Assembly: GCF_030704535.1 (NCBI RefSeq)
Contig: NC_081817.1
Coordinates: 1,503,001 to 1,567,000 of the forward strand
From: Vitis vinifera
Taxonomy: Eukaryota; Streptophyta; Magnoliopsida; Vitales; Vitaceae
Reading direction: 5' to 3'
DNA length: 64,000 nt
Within the stretch, counting starts at the first letter, position 1. Each line of letters begins with the position of its first letter. Positions 12,207 to 24,900 of this stretch are shown one piece after another. The translations under genes and the position numbers were made by a program. The notes under the pieces are model-generated. The model saw nothing but the letters and a program-made list of their open reading frames with translations, made no database searches and was not told the origin of the DNA.

Positions 12207-15174
12207 TCTTGTACAACTTCTTCTAAAAGATGTGTTTGTTGTTTTAAGACACGACCCTTTAAAAGATGTTTAGTATTTTAAAGGCACATCTCTTTTAAAG
12301 GTTATCATCAAATCTATAAATAGGGACTCTCATGACATATTAATTCATCAATTCTTTTCATTTTTTCTTCTTTTTACCAAATATTTGGTATTTAAGAAAA
12401 TACAAATTATTAAGTGATTCACTATTTCTCATGATTTGAAGTGCTATTATCATAAAAAAAAATGATCATTATATCCTAAGAGGCAATTGCCCATAAATAA
12501 TAAGCACCTGAGTGAGACAAATTCGTCTTAAAGTCATAGAGTCAAACTATCAATCTTATTTGTGAGTTTCGATTTTCTACTTCATTTTATTTGTATATTT
12601 ATTATACACACTTATTATCCATATATTTTCAATGATCTGGATAACATAATATTTATTTTTTCATATTCAACGGTTTTAAATAGTGTTATACATATCTAGG
12701 AGTTGAATTCATTTTTAACTCCAAATTTTAAGATATGGGGGAATTGGTCCAATAGGTTCAAAATTTATATACCAATGTAGCGATCCCAATTCCCACATAA
12801 GAAGAGAAAAATAAAATACCATTAAAATATCTTTAATAATAACTTCCTATCTATCATATATACTGGTGGGATTTTTCCATAAATTAATTTATGATTAAAA
12901 AAAAGTATTTTGTGGTAGGATTTTTTTTTTGCAAAAAAAATTATTTGTAGCAAGTTTGTTATTATAAGTCCATGAATATCTGGTATCCACACAGTTAATA
13001 AAAGATCGAAGCTTATCATCTATAGTTAATAAAAGATCGAAGCTTATCATCTATAATAATAAACTGATATAATAAGGTAGATGATTGACCATCATCCTAG
13101 GAGTCTTTTCTTAATCAATTTGATAATATCATATAGTTAATTACAATGGAATCCATTTGTAATCAATATGATGTTACCTTATTAACGATTATCTTAACAA
13201 TGAAGTCTTTTTTTTAATAATTTTGATAATTACAATGTAATCTCTTTGTAGTCAATTGATAACATCATATGACTTTAGAGGTCTAGGTTAGATGAAATAT
13301 ATGGAAAAAAAACTACTCAAAATTTGGTCAATGCAATACCAAGACCCGTACATTGATCCTTTTTATTAGGTAAAGGATACCTAATCCATTGAAGAACCTC
13401 ATTTAAAGGCTTGTAGTTGATTATAAGTCCTGAGGCACCTCTTTCAATCTCAGCAAATGCCCAAATGGAACAGTGAATGCAATCTTATATTTATCTTTTT
13501 CTTCACTTTTAATTTGTCAAAATCCTGATTTTAAATCAAATTTTGAAAAGATTAAAGCATCATGAAGGCAACCAATAAAATCCCTTTTATTACTTAAAGG
13601 ATACCTAATCCATTGAAGAACCTCATTTAAAGGCTTGTAGTTGATCACAAATCTTGGGCCACCTGGAACTCCCTTACTAACTCAACTCTATCCTTTTATG
13701 ATGAATTTCTTCTAATTAATGAAAGTTCTTCATCATATGATAGTTCTTCTTCACAATCATCATGTGATTGTATGAAAAACTGAAGTATCAACTATGTGTC
13801 AAACATGAATGGAGTGTGATGCCTTTGATCATTAAATTTGGTTACAATTCCTTCATCACTTACTCAATTGGTTTGGTTGTGCCTTGGTAAATTTCAAATC
13901 TTAAGAATTTAATCCCGCTTTGAAATAGTTTGATCTTAGGGTAGAAATTACTAGTCCATTCTCTTTGACAATTTTTTGAAAGATTTTTATATGCTTGAAG
14001 TGTTGATCAATAGAATTTAAAAATATAAGAACATCATCAATATATACAATGGTAAAGCTTGTATAGGGATTGAAAATGTTATTAACCATTATCTTAACAA
14101 TGAAGTCTTTTTTTAATCATTTTGATAATTACAATGCTTGATAACATCATATTACTTTAGAGGTCTAAGTTAGATGACCCATTAAAATACGTCATGTTTG
14201 GGGTGGAATATTATGTCAACGATTTTAAAAAGAAATATATCATATGACAAAAGAGTGGGTTTTGAAAATTTCACTCATTAACAAGAGATTCTAAAAAGGA
14301 ATTTTAAAATTTTATCAAATGTCTAAGGTTCTAAGAAAGCAATTCCAAACATTAAGAAGTACTACTTATGACCTCTTTCAAAATCAAATGCGTAATGTAA
14401 AGTTGGACAACGTTTGTGAACATATTTAGGAGTCAACTCAGAAGTTTAGGATAGAAGAGTCAACTTAGAAGGATGTAAGATTTAAATATTGACGTGGGCA
14501 CGCATGACATATACACTTCAATGAAAGGAAAAAAAGAAAAAAAAGAAAAAAGGAAAAAAAAGAAAAGAAAAAGAAAAACCCACTTCAAATCAATTAAAAC
14601 ACAAATATTTTTTATAATATATATTTTTTAAATTTTATATTATATTTGGTGTAAAAAACATTTTCTAGTTTTTATTTTCTAAAAATTATTTTATTTTATC
14701 TTTTTTTTATTAATTATTTAAGAAAATAAAATTTATAAAATCTTACTTGATTTTGAGTTTTTATTAATGTAAAAAATGGTTTAGAAAATATAACTAAAAT
14801 TTTATATAATACACATGTTATTATATAAAGTATATTATTATATTACATTTATTTATTATTCTTTTTATTTTTAGAAATACCTTTATAGCTTCTCACTATT
14901 ATAAAATTAAAATATCAAGGACACAAACTTTTAGCTTTAACAACACATAATATGATTTATATAGTTTCTGACTATGAGATAAAACAAATAAAAATTATGA
15001 TAATAAAAGTGAAATATAATGACATATCATTTTTCATATATCTTTGTATCCCCAAAGCATCATGTGATGAGTGGAGAAGAAAAGAAAATTGGATGAGAGC
15101 ATTTATCTTTATTAACTCATAAATCCTTATTTATAGGCTCTACTCATCAAGCTTCGGAATGGATGAAGTTTTAA
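12207..15174. repeat. A/T-rich duplicated segment with pararetrovirus fossils (unit B)
   Basis: This is the homologue of 5191-8112 and 27166-30087, visibly more diverged than those two are from each other. It lacks the copia element, the CYP79 exon 2 scrap and the second 71-bp repeat found in A and C. It has its own extra A/T-rich sequence near 14810-14990 and a small tandem repeat of about 34 bp near 12991-13052. No host gene is visible. Confidence 0.75.
13400..14089 (-). mobile_element. endogenous pararetrovirus (Caulimoviridae-like) RT fossil, unit B
   Basis: The same RT-like pieces as in unit A are present: a YIDDVLIF block on the minus strand near 13901-14089 and INYKPLN-like stretches at lower coordinates. 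The fossil is broken and somewhat more decayed than in A and C. Confidence 0.6.
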
Positions 15175-16966
15175 TCAATTCCCATACATGGAAGCATGCA
15201 AGCGTGGTTTTGCATGAGCATGGAGAGGCTTGGCTAGAAAGAGGTCGTTCATTGATTCTGTGAGGTCAATTTGGTCCTGGTTCGGTGGCACACTCCACGA
15301 AAAACATTGAAGGAGTCTCGCCAAGAGTGTAACTGTCAAGGCTGTCCCTAAGGCAGTTCCAGGACACCCGCGTCTCCCAGTACTAAATGAAATGAACCGA
15401 AGCTCAGGCTCAGCTAAATCCACCACTTCATCATTCATATGCCGCTCTGGTTTAAACTTTAATGGCTCTTCCCACACTCTAGGGTTCCGTCCAAGCCCTA
15501 CCCGGCTCAGCAGGACATGGCTGCCTTTGGGGATGAAGTAGCCGGCCACAACAGCGTCCGCCATGGACACATGGGGCACGTTGAATGGTGCTATGGGGTG
15601 AAGCCGCAGAGCTTCCCTAGCACAGGCTTTAACATATTTGAGCTGCGCGATATCGGATTCTTGAACAAGTCTATCCTTTCCAACCACTCTATCGATTTCT
15701 TCTACGGCCTTCTGCATAATCTCGGGTTGATTGATCATTTCTGCCATTGCCCACTCAGCTGCATGCGCTGGATTATCCACTATTTCAATCATCAGTTCCT
15801 GCCAGATTGTATATAGTTAATATATATTGAACCCCAAAGAGAAGAACTTCAGAATATATATACGAAATTAAGATAACATATTAGAGCTAAATTCTCACTA
15901 TGAGTTGGGCTTTGATCTCTTCTACTGATAGCAATGGTTTTCCCTTTGTGTCGCTGATTGTAATGAAAACATCGAGTATGTCCTCAACCTCCTTCTTCTC
16001 CCCATTTCTCCATTGTATTATTCTTTCATCCACAATCGGATCATGATGCTTGTTGATGATTCTCAAAGCCTCTTTTACCATCTTCTCATGGCCATCTAGG
16101 TCGAAGACTCTCAGGCATGGAAGGTAATCAGATGGAGAGAATACATATAGGTAAGCAAGCGTGGTAAAGAGGGAGTTTACGTGTTCTTCTTCTTCAAGTC
16201 CAGGCCCTCCATCTTTCCTTCCTTCCCCAAAGTACCTTCTGCTGAACATCATCTTCCTAACCACATTTCCTGTGTATTGTCTGACTGTATTTCTCACATT
16301 CACAACCGATGATTCCGTAAAATTATGGCTAGTAATACTAGAGAACTTACACTGGTTATAAATGAAGCGGACAAGATTGTCGGCTTCTTCAGTTCTCTTC
16401 TGGAGGAGCCACATATGTCTTGCTGGCTTAAGCACCTCAGAAGTGATGATCCTTCTCATCTTCTTCCACTGCTCTCCCCATGGCGAAAGGACTGTGGTCA
16501 GGAATCCTCTGCTCAAGTGATCGGACGTCATTGTAATAGGTCTGGATGCAAACACTGCATCATGTTTCTTCAAAAACTCCCTGGCAATCTCAGGCGAAAT
16601 CACGGGAATGACATGGACATTGCCCAGTTTGATGCATGCAATCTCAGTGTTGAGTTCCTCCAAAAGTCCAAGTATCCACCGGAATACCGGCTTTTTTGTG
16701 AATAATTCAGGCAGGTTCCCAACTAATGGCCATGGAGTTGGGCCAGGAGGGAGCAGTGGCATTGGCTTGGTGATTAGGGTTTTGGGTTTGAGTTTGTAGA
16801 GGATAAGAAAAGCGAAAAAGAAAAGGAAAAGGAGCAAGAGGATGAATGGTAAATGAAGATGAAGTGAAACGAGCTTCAAGGTTTCAGAATTATGAGAGAG
16901 CAGGAAGAGGAATGAATTTGGAAATGAAGAAGACATGGTTGAGTTGCAGCTGCTACCCATCATCAT
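15175..16966 (-). CDS. CYP79: CYP79-family cytochrome P450, copy B (amino acid N-monooxygenase)
   Basis: Exon 1 is 15899-16966, exon 2 is 15175-15798, with a 100-bp intron. The product has 563 residues and the same layout as copy A: anchor, LPPGP hinge, VDNP...AEW, EALR, PERH and the [10 protein letters not shown] heme loop, all intact. It differs from A and C by scattered substitutions, for example PARHMWLL where A and C have PERHIWLL, and LHASMYGN at the C-terminus. A further in-frame ATG at 17014 exists, but a TATAAAG box at 17028-17034 puts transcription start at or downstream of it, so the methionine cluster at 16966 is the better start. The function is aldoxime formation as known for CYP79; the substrate is not determined. 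Confidence 0.94.
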
Positions 16967-17027
16967 TTGTCTCTTGCTGATCTTCAGTACTAGGATGCAT
17001 GAGAAACCTCCCATACATTTGCTCTCT

Positions 17028-17034
17028 CTTTATA
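17028..17034 (-). promoter_or_regulatory. TATA box of CYP79 copy B
   Basis: TATAAAG on the minus strand lies 68 bp upstream of the first methionine of MMMGSS. The same box at the same distance precedes copy C. Confidence 0.7.
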
Positions 17035-19744
17035 GGCAAATGGACTTTCACTATACAGGCCTTTCATACTTCCCATCAATGGTAGGATTACTCCTCTTGT
17101 ACGGTCAAAATCATGTTAGATTTTGGTCCAACAGACAGGGGTGGCATGGTCTGGTAGGATAAATTGGTATAATATTTAGGGAAATACGGTCGACCCATAT
17201 CCAAACAATTGAATTTGATAATGTAATCTCTTGTCAGTGATCTTAAGAGGATAAAATTTGTTCTAACCCAATAAAAAAAATGCCTCCATTTTGTGACACA
17301 TGGTAAATGTGAAGGTGCAGAACCATATAGTTTGGATCCCTCCTAATCCTAATCCTAAGCCCCATTAAAAAAATCCCACCACTTTTTTGGACACATACAA
17401 CAAATTATTATTATTTTCTTCCAAGTGGCGTACGTTGATTTTAGGGAGGAAACTTTTTATGAAAAGACCATTGTCTCTCCATGAAAAGAAAAACGTTTTA
17501 ATTAATCTCTTACTATTACTTGCAATAAAAATGTGATAAATTATCATCAATTATTACTATTACTATTACAAGTCCATTGGATGGCAATAAATATGTTGTC
17601 ACACATCGAGTGAAAACGACTCATGTAGTTTAAAAAATAGCAATTTTTAAAAATAATTTTAAAAAATAGTTTTCAATTATTTTCAAAAATAAAATTTTAT
17701 TTTAAAACTCAAACATAAATTAATATAATTTTCTCAATTTATTCTTACCCCGAATATAAACATTTTTGAAATATTTTTAATTTTCTAATCTTAATGCATA
17801 AAACCTATGAAAAATAGCTTAAAACATCTTATTTTTTTTTAAATTAATCTATTTTCATAACAAATTTGAAAAAATTAATTTCAATTAAACTTTTGCAAAC
17901 ATAATTTTTAAATTTGAAAACATTTTTCTATTCATACTAAATACACCCATAACTTTTACTTTAGTTGTTTTAAAAGGTGTTGTCAATTAAATCAAAAAAT
18001 AAGATTTTCCTTCTCTTTTTGATAATTTTTTTGCTTTTTCAAGGTCTTTGAGAAATAGCTTTTTGTGTCAACATTTTCCAATCTTCTCTAGACTCTAGCA
18101 TTCATAGAGCTAATAGAAGAAATTTATTATCCATCACCTAATAATTGAGTTTGTTTAATTTTATTCAATTTGATAATTAAAAAAATTTATCATAAAGTTT
18201 AAATATTGTGTGTTAAAATATCGAGTTTTCTTTATAATTCTCGATAATTTTATTTTTATTCATATTAGATCAAGAAGCTTTTTATATAGTGAGTTACTCT
18301 CCACTAAAAGATTCGATGTTATCGTTGGAATAATTAAAAAAAAAAAAAAAAGCGTAAGCCTAAAAAGATTTGTTTCGTGAAGGGATTAAAATGTTAAAAT
18401 GAACCATATTAATAGCGCCCATTCAACCCTACCCCCACCCTCGATGTTGGCCTTTTGGACAAGACGTTTTTTCATTGAATTTATAAAAATCTGCGGGGCC
18501 ATGTTTTGACACACAATAAGGGTGGAGGATCAAAAGCCAGGAGTCTGGATCCCTCCTACTCAAAAGTTCAAGCCATGTGGGTCATGTTGTGAGACAGACG
18601 GTTGAAGAAGCAGAATTTCATATTTAAAAATTAATTAATTAATTAATTAATTAATTAATTTTACATATGATCCCACTACAAAAATATTTATCACATGATA
18701 ATTGCGTGGTTCAACGTAGAAAATGAAAATCACAACACGGAAGTGACACGTTTGGAAGTTTGAAGGTTTGAATGAAACTTATGTAGATGATATGTAAACA
18801 TGGTCTCAATCCATTGAACTTCTTAAGAACCATTTAATTAATTTAAAATTTATAAATGTATTATTTAGTTGATTTAAATTTGAAGTTCAATTTAATTATA
18901 GAATATTTTTAGTATTTATAATAATATATGACATTTTATTTATCTATTATTTGATTTTTTTTAATTAAATGACATTAATAATCATTTTTTTATTTTTTAA
19001 AATTATAAAAATATAAGTTGAGAAATTCATATAAGTTAAATGAGTCATATCATACACGGATCAATTTCACATGGTTAATTAAACATGTTAAACATATCAT
19101 ATATAAGTTTATATAAGTTAGGTCATAAATGGATTATTTTAAAATCATTACGTAAACAAGTTATATAATGTTGTAAAGTGTTTCAAATTCTTAATTAGCA
19201 TAAATTCATTTTTGCAAAGATTATTGTATAAAATATTTTCTAAGTCGATATGATATTATAACAATAGTTTTTTTTCTTTTTATAGAATAAGCAGAAAGAT
19301 ATTAGGAATATCTTTCTATATATTATAAGTGATGAGTGGAAAAGTCATTAAATAGAGATAAGGTTGTAAAGGCTATACGTGATTGATAGAGGCGTTCAAT
19401 GGAGGTAGATGAGCTGTGGTTAAAAATACAAATATAAGGAATGAGAAAATATGAGATGTTTTGAAAATTCAATAATTACATTTAGTTTTTATCTTATGTA
19501 ATATCGTCTATGATATAGTCGAATTATTTTCTTTCATTTATCGATATAAATATGGTTAGTCGAATCATGTTAAAATTACATGTATTTTAATGTAAATGAT
19601 TTATTTTTGTGTTTTTGAGTTAACATTGTTTGCATTAAAACTTTCATTTGCACAACAAATAAATCATAAATGGGTCAACTTGCTAAATGGGTTAGATGGA
19701 TTGATTCGAGTTTAAATGGGTTATAAAAATTGACATGGCTAAAT
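17035..19744. repeat. upstream flank of CYP79 copy B, shared with copy C
   Basis: No gene is seen. The stretch aligns by eye with about 31950-34250 beside copy C: the GGATCCCTCCTAATCC block, the single-arm version of the sequence that is inverted-duplicated in C (17588-17957), and the block near 18420-19000. A TTAA-type microsatellite (about 18624-18661) is expanded here but almost absent in C. Confidence 0.7.
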
Positions 19745-19900
19745 AGGATGAAGGATGAGAAAAGCGAAAACGAGCAAGAGAAAATGGACAGTAAATGCAG
19801 ATGAATTCGAAGTAAAGCAAGCTCTAAGGTTTCAGAATTACGAGAGACCTCCCATACATTTGCTCTCTCATTAGGCAAATGAACTTCCACATGCATGCAG
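19745..19900 (-). pseudogene. CYP79 N-terminal/promoter scrap
   Basis: A short minus-strand match covers the CYP79 anchor codons and the leader with the CCCATACATTTGCTCTCTC promoter motif. The start codon region between them is deleted. It is closest to the fragment at 10612-10865. It has no coding value. Confidence 0.75.
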
Positions 19901-21412
19901 ACCTCCCACTTTCCACATGCAATAATTCTCGTCATGAACACGACAACTTCTTTTGGACCCCCCAAGATGTTGGGTTTTGGTACAATTCACGTAGTGCAAT
20001 TATAGAAAACACCTGTAAAATTTTGGGTTGATTTCATTTACATTTAAAATTTAGGATTAATTTCATCCACATCCCAATAATTTTAAAATTTTTATATTTT
20101 AATAAATATTTTTTAAAAATAAAAAGACAACTTAATTTTTGTGGTGAGGACAGGCCCAATTTTGTGGACAAAAAAAATATTTGTACATGTGACCTCTACT
20201 TTAAAGATACCTATTAGTGAATGAACTTATAATATTCAATAAATGAAACAAGAGTTTCATCAAAATAAATATTCATAGAAAAATATCATTCAAATCTTGC
20301 ATCTACAAGGTTTAATAAATGTTTATTATAAAAAGAGAGTTAAAATCAATAGAAAATTACTAATCACTATTGAAAACCCAACTTAATAAGTTATATATAC
20401 TAGCAATGACAATAAATATAATATAATAGAAAAAATATATATGTACAAAAGAATTTAAAGTTATATATTTTTTAAACCTCTCGTATATTTGATTTCGTTT
20501 GTGTGAAATAATTAATAAGTAAAATAAATAAAATCCATAATCCATGATCGAATTAATAATTTATATTCAACATATTATGATCTAAATATGTAAAAATTAA
20601 TTTATAGATCAAAATTTTGAATGTGGGTGTACTATCTTTGTATTTGTTGGTACACTATACACCTATTTAACAACATGAAAGACTTTTTTTCATTTAATTA
20701 AATTCAGATTAAATTAAAAAATCAAGTCATTTTTTAAACAAAACTCACCGTGGCAAAAGTAGAATCTCAAAGACCCTTAATTTGCCACCAAGTAATAATT
20801 CAAATTGCTCAAAAATAGAAATTTATATTTTTTTTAGTCAAATCCTATAAAAAGTTTATATATTTTTCCTAGTCGGAATTTCTATTTAGTTAAGTATAAG
20901 TATATATAAATAGAAGATTATGTAATATTTGAATAAAAAAGAGTGGTGAAATGTAATAAAATTTTTAATTCTTCCTAATTTCATATTCTTTGTAATAATT
21001 GTTTATGTTTATCTAACAACACTATTACTCCAATAAATTGGAAACAAAATCATACAAAAAAATGGTAAGTGGAATGTATTTATTTCACGTCCTTCGACTC
21101 AATAAAGACAATTGTAACGATTGGAATATAAAGATAAGGGTTTTGCTTAGTTCACAAAGACACATGAAAGTTTATAGAGAAAGACCACAAAAAGTCATAA
21201 GATGAAACCACTATATCTCCAAATCAAAAACAATTTTTTAAAAGATATAAGGAAGGAAAACAAAAACGCATTTACCATTTTCTATCAAATAAGGAATGAA
21301 AATAGTTTTCAAAAGATTTTAAGTACAATTACTTCCAAAGAATTTTAGAAGATAAGGTATGAAAAGTTTGTATTCAAGCTCTCAGTGGAGAATACGAGAA
21401 GTTTTTCATAAA
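19901..21412. repeat. A/T-rich intergenic DNA shared with the right end of unit C
   Basis: No gene is seen. Two parts have counterparts in unit C: about 20340-20620 matches about 34440-34660, and about 20750-21380 matches about 37740-38340. In C these two parts are separated by about 3 kb that includes the foldback element. Confidence 0.65.
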
Positions 21413-21926
21413 ATTTCAAATTAGTGGTTGTGTGGATTCTTTGAGGTCAATTTGCTCGTGGTTGTGTGGCGCACTCCATGAAAAACCTTGAAGAAGCCTT
21501 GCCAAGAGTGTAACTGTCAATGTTGTCCCTAGGGCAGTTCCAAAGCACCATTGTCTCTTAGCACTAAATGAAATGAATCGAACCTCAGGCTCAGCTAAAT
21601 CCAACACATCATCATTCATATGCCGCTCTGGTTTGAACCTTAATGGCTCTTCCCAAACTTTAGGGTTTCGCCCAAGCCCTACCTGGTTCAGTAGGACATG
21701 ACTGCCTTTAGGGATGAAGTAGCCGGCTACAATAGCATCCACCATGGACAGATGGGGGTCATTGAATGATGACATGGGGTGAAGACGCATAGCTTCCCTT
21801 CCACATGCCTTAACATATTTGAGCTGCATAATATCGAATTCTTTAACAAGTCTCTCCTTTCCAACCACTCTATCGATTTCTTCCATGACCTTCTGCATAA
21901 TCTCGGGTTAATTGATCATTTTGACC
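21413..21926 (-). pseudogene. CYP79 exon 2 pseudogene, split by a copia element
   Basis: A 160-codon open stretch matches the C-terminal part of CYP79 ([23 protein letters not shown]). It carries disabling changes: the heme loop reads FSAKRQWCFG instead of [10 protein letters not shown], the I-helix part is gone and exon 1 is missing. Its upstream end is cut at 21926 by the copia LTR. The next bases of the exon reappear beyond the element at 27121-27165. It is a dead CYP79 copy, clearly more diverged than A, B and C, so it belongs to an older duplication. Confidence 0.9.
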
Positions 21927-24900
21927 TGGTAGACAATACCTAGTTGATCAACAAGAAGAAGACTCAAGTCACAAACCAAGATCAACTACAACAAACCAAA
22001 GTCTGTTAAGAATTCCTTGAAATAGGAGGTTAGTTAGTTAGGTTGTTGTCAATATAAATATAAAAAAATCAATGTACAAGTACTTGATATTTTTTTCTAA
22101 TACAATAAGAAATATTCATTTTCTGCAACCTAGTTTCTAAAACTTTCATGGTATTAGAGCTTTGGTATTTTCTTGACAAGACTTTTTCTTCTTCATATCA
22201 GTTTCAGTTTTTCTTAGACAACCTCCATTCTATTCATGATGAGTTCAACATAGTCATTAGGGTTACAAGCTAGTACTTTACCTTCATTCACTGGTGTTAC
22301 TCAAACAATGCAGATACTGAATCATGCAATATCGATCAAACTTGATAAAAATAATTACGTTCTTTGGAGAACACAAATGAAGAATGTTATCTTTGCCAGT
22401 GGCTTTGAAGATCATATTGAGGGTCTGAAAATTTGTCCACCTCAGATAACAAGTTCTGGAGAAACAAACCCATATTTTATTTTGTGGCGACGATTCGATA
22501 GCATGATTCTCAGTTGGATCTACTCCTCACTTATTCCTAAAATGATGGTCCAAATAGTTGCCTATCAATCCTCTCATGTAGCCTTGTTTGCTTTAGAATG
22601 AATCTTTTTAGCTTCCTCAAGGGCTAGGGTGATGCAACTACGCCTAGAGTTCCAAACCACAAGAAAAGGGTCATTGACAATGATGGAATATATTCTTAAA
22701 CTAAAGAGTTTGGAGGATAATTTGGCGGCCATTGGAGAACCTGTGACTGATAGAGATCAGATTCTCCAACTTCTTGGAGGTCTTGGGGTAGACTACAACT
22801 CGATAGTAGCCTCTTTTAAAATACGTGAAGATGATATGTCTCTCCATTCTGTACACAACATTTTACTCACCCATGAACAACGACTTGGCTTTCAGAATTT
22901 AGTTACAGAAGATAACATCATCTCTACTAATCTTGCTACACCACAATATCAACATTTTAACAATAAAATATCATCCAACAGAAATCTCTCCGGTCAAAAT
23001 AGGTAGTCTGGGTTCAACATAAGAAGAGATACAAATGGTAGGTGCTCACAATCATCTCAGAATCGACCATAGTGCCAGCTTTGGCCATACTATGGTTCGT
23101 TGCTACCACAAATTTGATATTAACTTCCAAGGCTACAACCTTAATATGGACACTGTTCAAACCAATAAACCAAATGATAAGAATCCAGTGCAAGCTATGA
23201 TGGCATCTCCTTCCACCATATCTGATGAGACATGGTTTTTTGACACTAGTGCTATACATCACCTACCACAAAGTGTTGATACACTCTCAAATGTACGACC
23301 ATACATGGGTAATGATAAGGTGATCGTTGGGAATGGTAAGCACCTTCGTATTTTACATACAAACACTACCTTATTTGATTCCTCTTCTAAAACCTTTCAG
23401 CCAAGACAAGTACTTCACGTTTCTTATATTGCTACTAATCTCATTAGTGTCTCACATTTTTGTGTCGATAATAATACTTTCTTTGAGTTTCATCCTCGGT
23501 TATTTTTTGTCAAAGATCAGGTCACCAAGAAGATACTTTTTCAATGACGTCTTGAACATGGCTTATATAGATTCCTTGCCAAATTTGTGTCTTCACTTGC
23601 AACTTTTGTTTCTTCTAGCTATAACAGGTCTTCCAATCTTTCTTTAACAACCACAATTACACTTTGGCATTCTCATCCTCTATTTGAAACACATTCTTAC
23701 CTTTTGTAATATTTCACATCAATGCTATAAAAACAATGTCAGTTATGCTTGTTAATTTGCAAAAAGTCATAAATTGATTTTCAATGTGTCTGTTTCTAGA
23801 GCTTATAATCATCTAGCTTTAATTCATACTAATCTTTTGGGCTCTGCTTCCATTCCATCCACAACTGGTGTACGCTACTTTATCTTGTTTGTTGATGATT
23901 TCTCTCATTTCCCTTGGATTTCTCCATTACACAACAAAGATCAAGCATTATTTGTATTCATAAAATTAAAAAAACTAGTTGAAAATCGGTTTAATTCTCG
24001 AATATAATGTTTACGGTCTGATAATGGTGGTGAATTTAAATCATTTTCTTCATATCTTGCTACACATGGTATTGTAAGTCAGTTTTCTTGTCCATACACA
24101 CCTGAACAAAATGGCCGAGCAGAGCGTAAATTATGACAAATAATTGACACTAGTCTTGCTCTATTAGCCACTACATTTTTACCTTTCAAGTTTTGGCTAT
24201 ATGCATTTCATATAACTATTTTCCTTATTAATCGGCTACCTATTAAGGCTGTCAATTATCAATCTTCCTTTCAATTTTTTTTTTTTTGGCAAATCACCAA
24301 ATTATCACATCCTTAAAATTTTCGGTTGCTTATGCTACCCTTATATTCAACCATACAATAAAAATAAACTCTCCTATCGCTTTAATTGATGCGTCTTCCT
24401 TGGATATAGTTCCGATCACAAAGAATATATGTGTCTTAACCCCCTATTAGGTCGTCTCTATGTTACTAGACAGTGTTCCCATTTCAGTCTACTCCTGATC
24501 AATCCTCATCTATGCTTCTCATCCCTTCTCCAACCCTTCTTTCTTGCTTATCTTCTCCCATGTCTTCACTACATTCACATACAACTCTTTCCACCTCAAA
24601 CCCAACGTTAACTAATATGCCTTCCTCCACTACTTCTTTACCAGACTTGATACGAGTTCTTTTTGTTGACATCTCCACCTCTAAACCTCAATTTATTAAT
24701 CAGCATCCCATGGTCACCCGTGCAAAGAATGGCATCAGCCAGAAGAAGGCCTACTTATAATTTTGTATTTTTGAACCCACTACATTTACATAGGCTGTTA
24801 AAGATTCAAATTGGATTCTTGCCATGGAAAAAGAGTTTTCTATTCTCCAAAGAAACAACACATGACATCTTGTTCCACCGTCCTCCAATAGCAATATAAT

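Noticed and set aside
16967-17014. Upstream ATG extending CYP79 copy B (and 31880-31927 in copy C) by 16 residues
   Set aside because: It lies only about 14-20 bp downstream of the TATA box, so it is probably not in the transcript, and copy A does not keep the extension.
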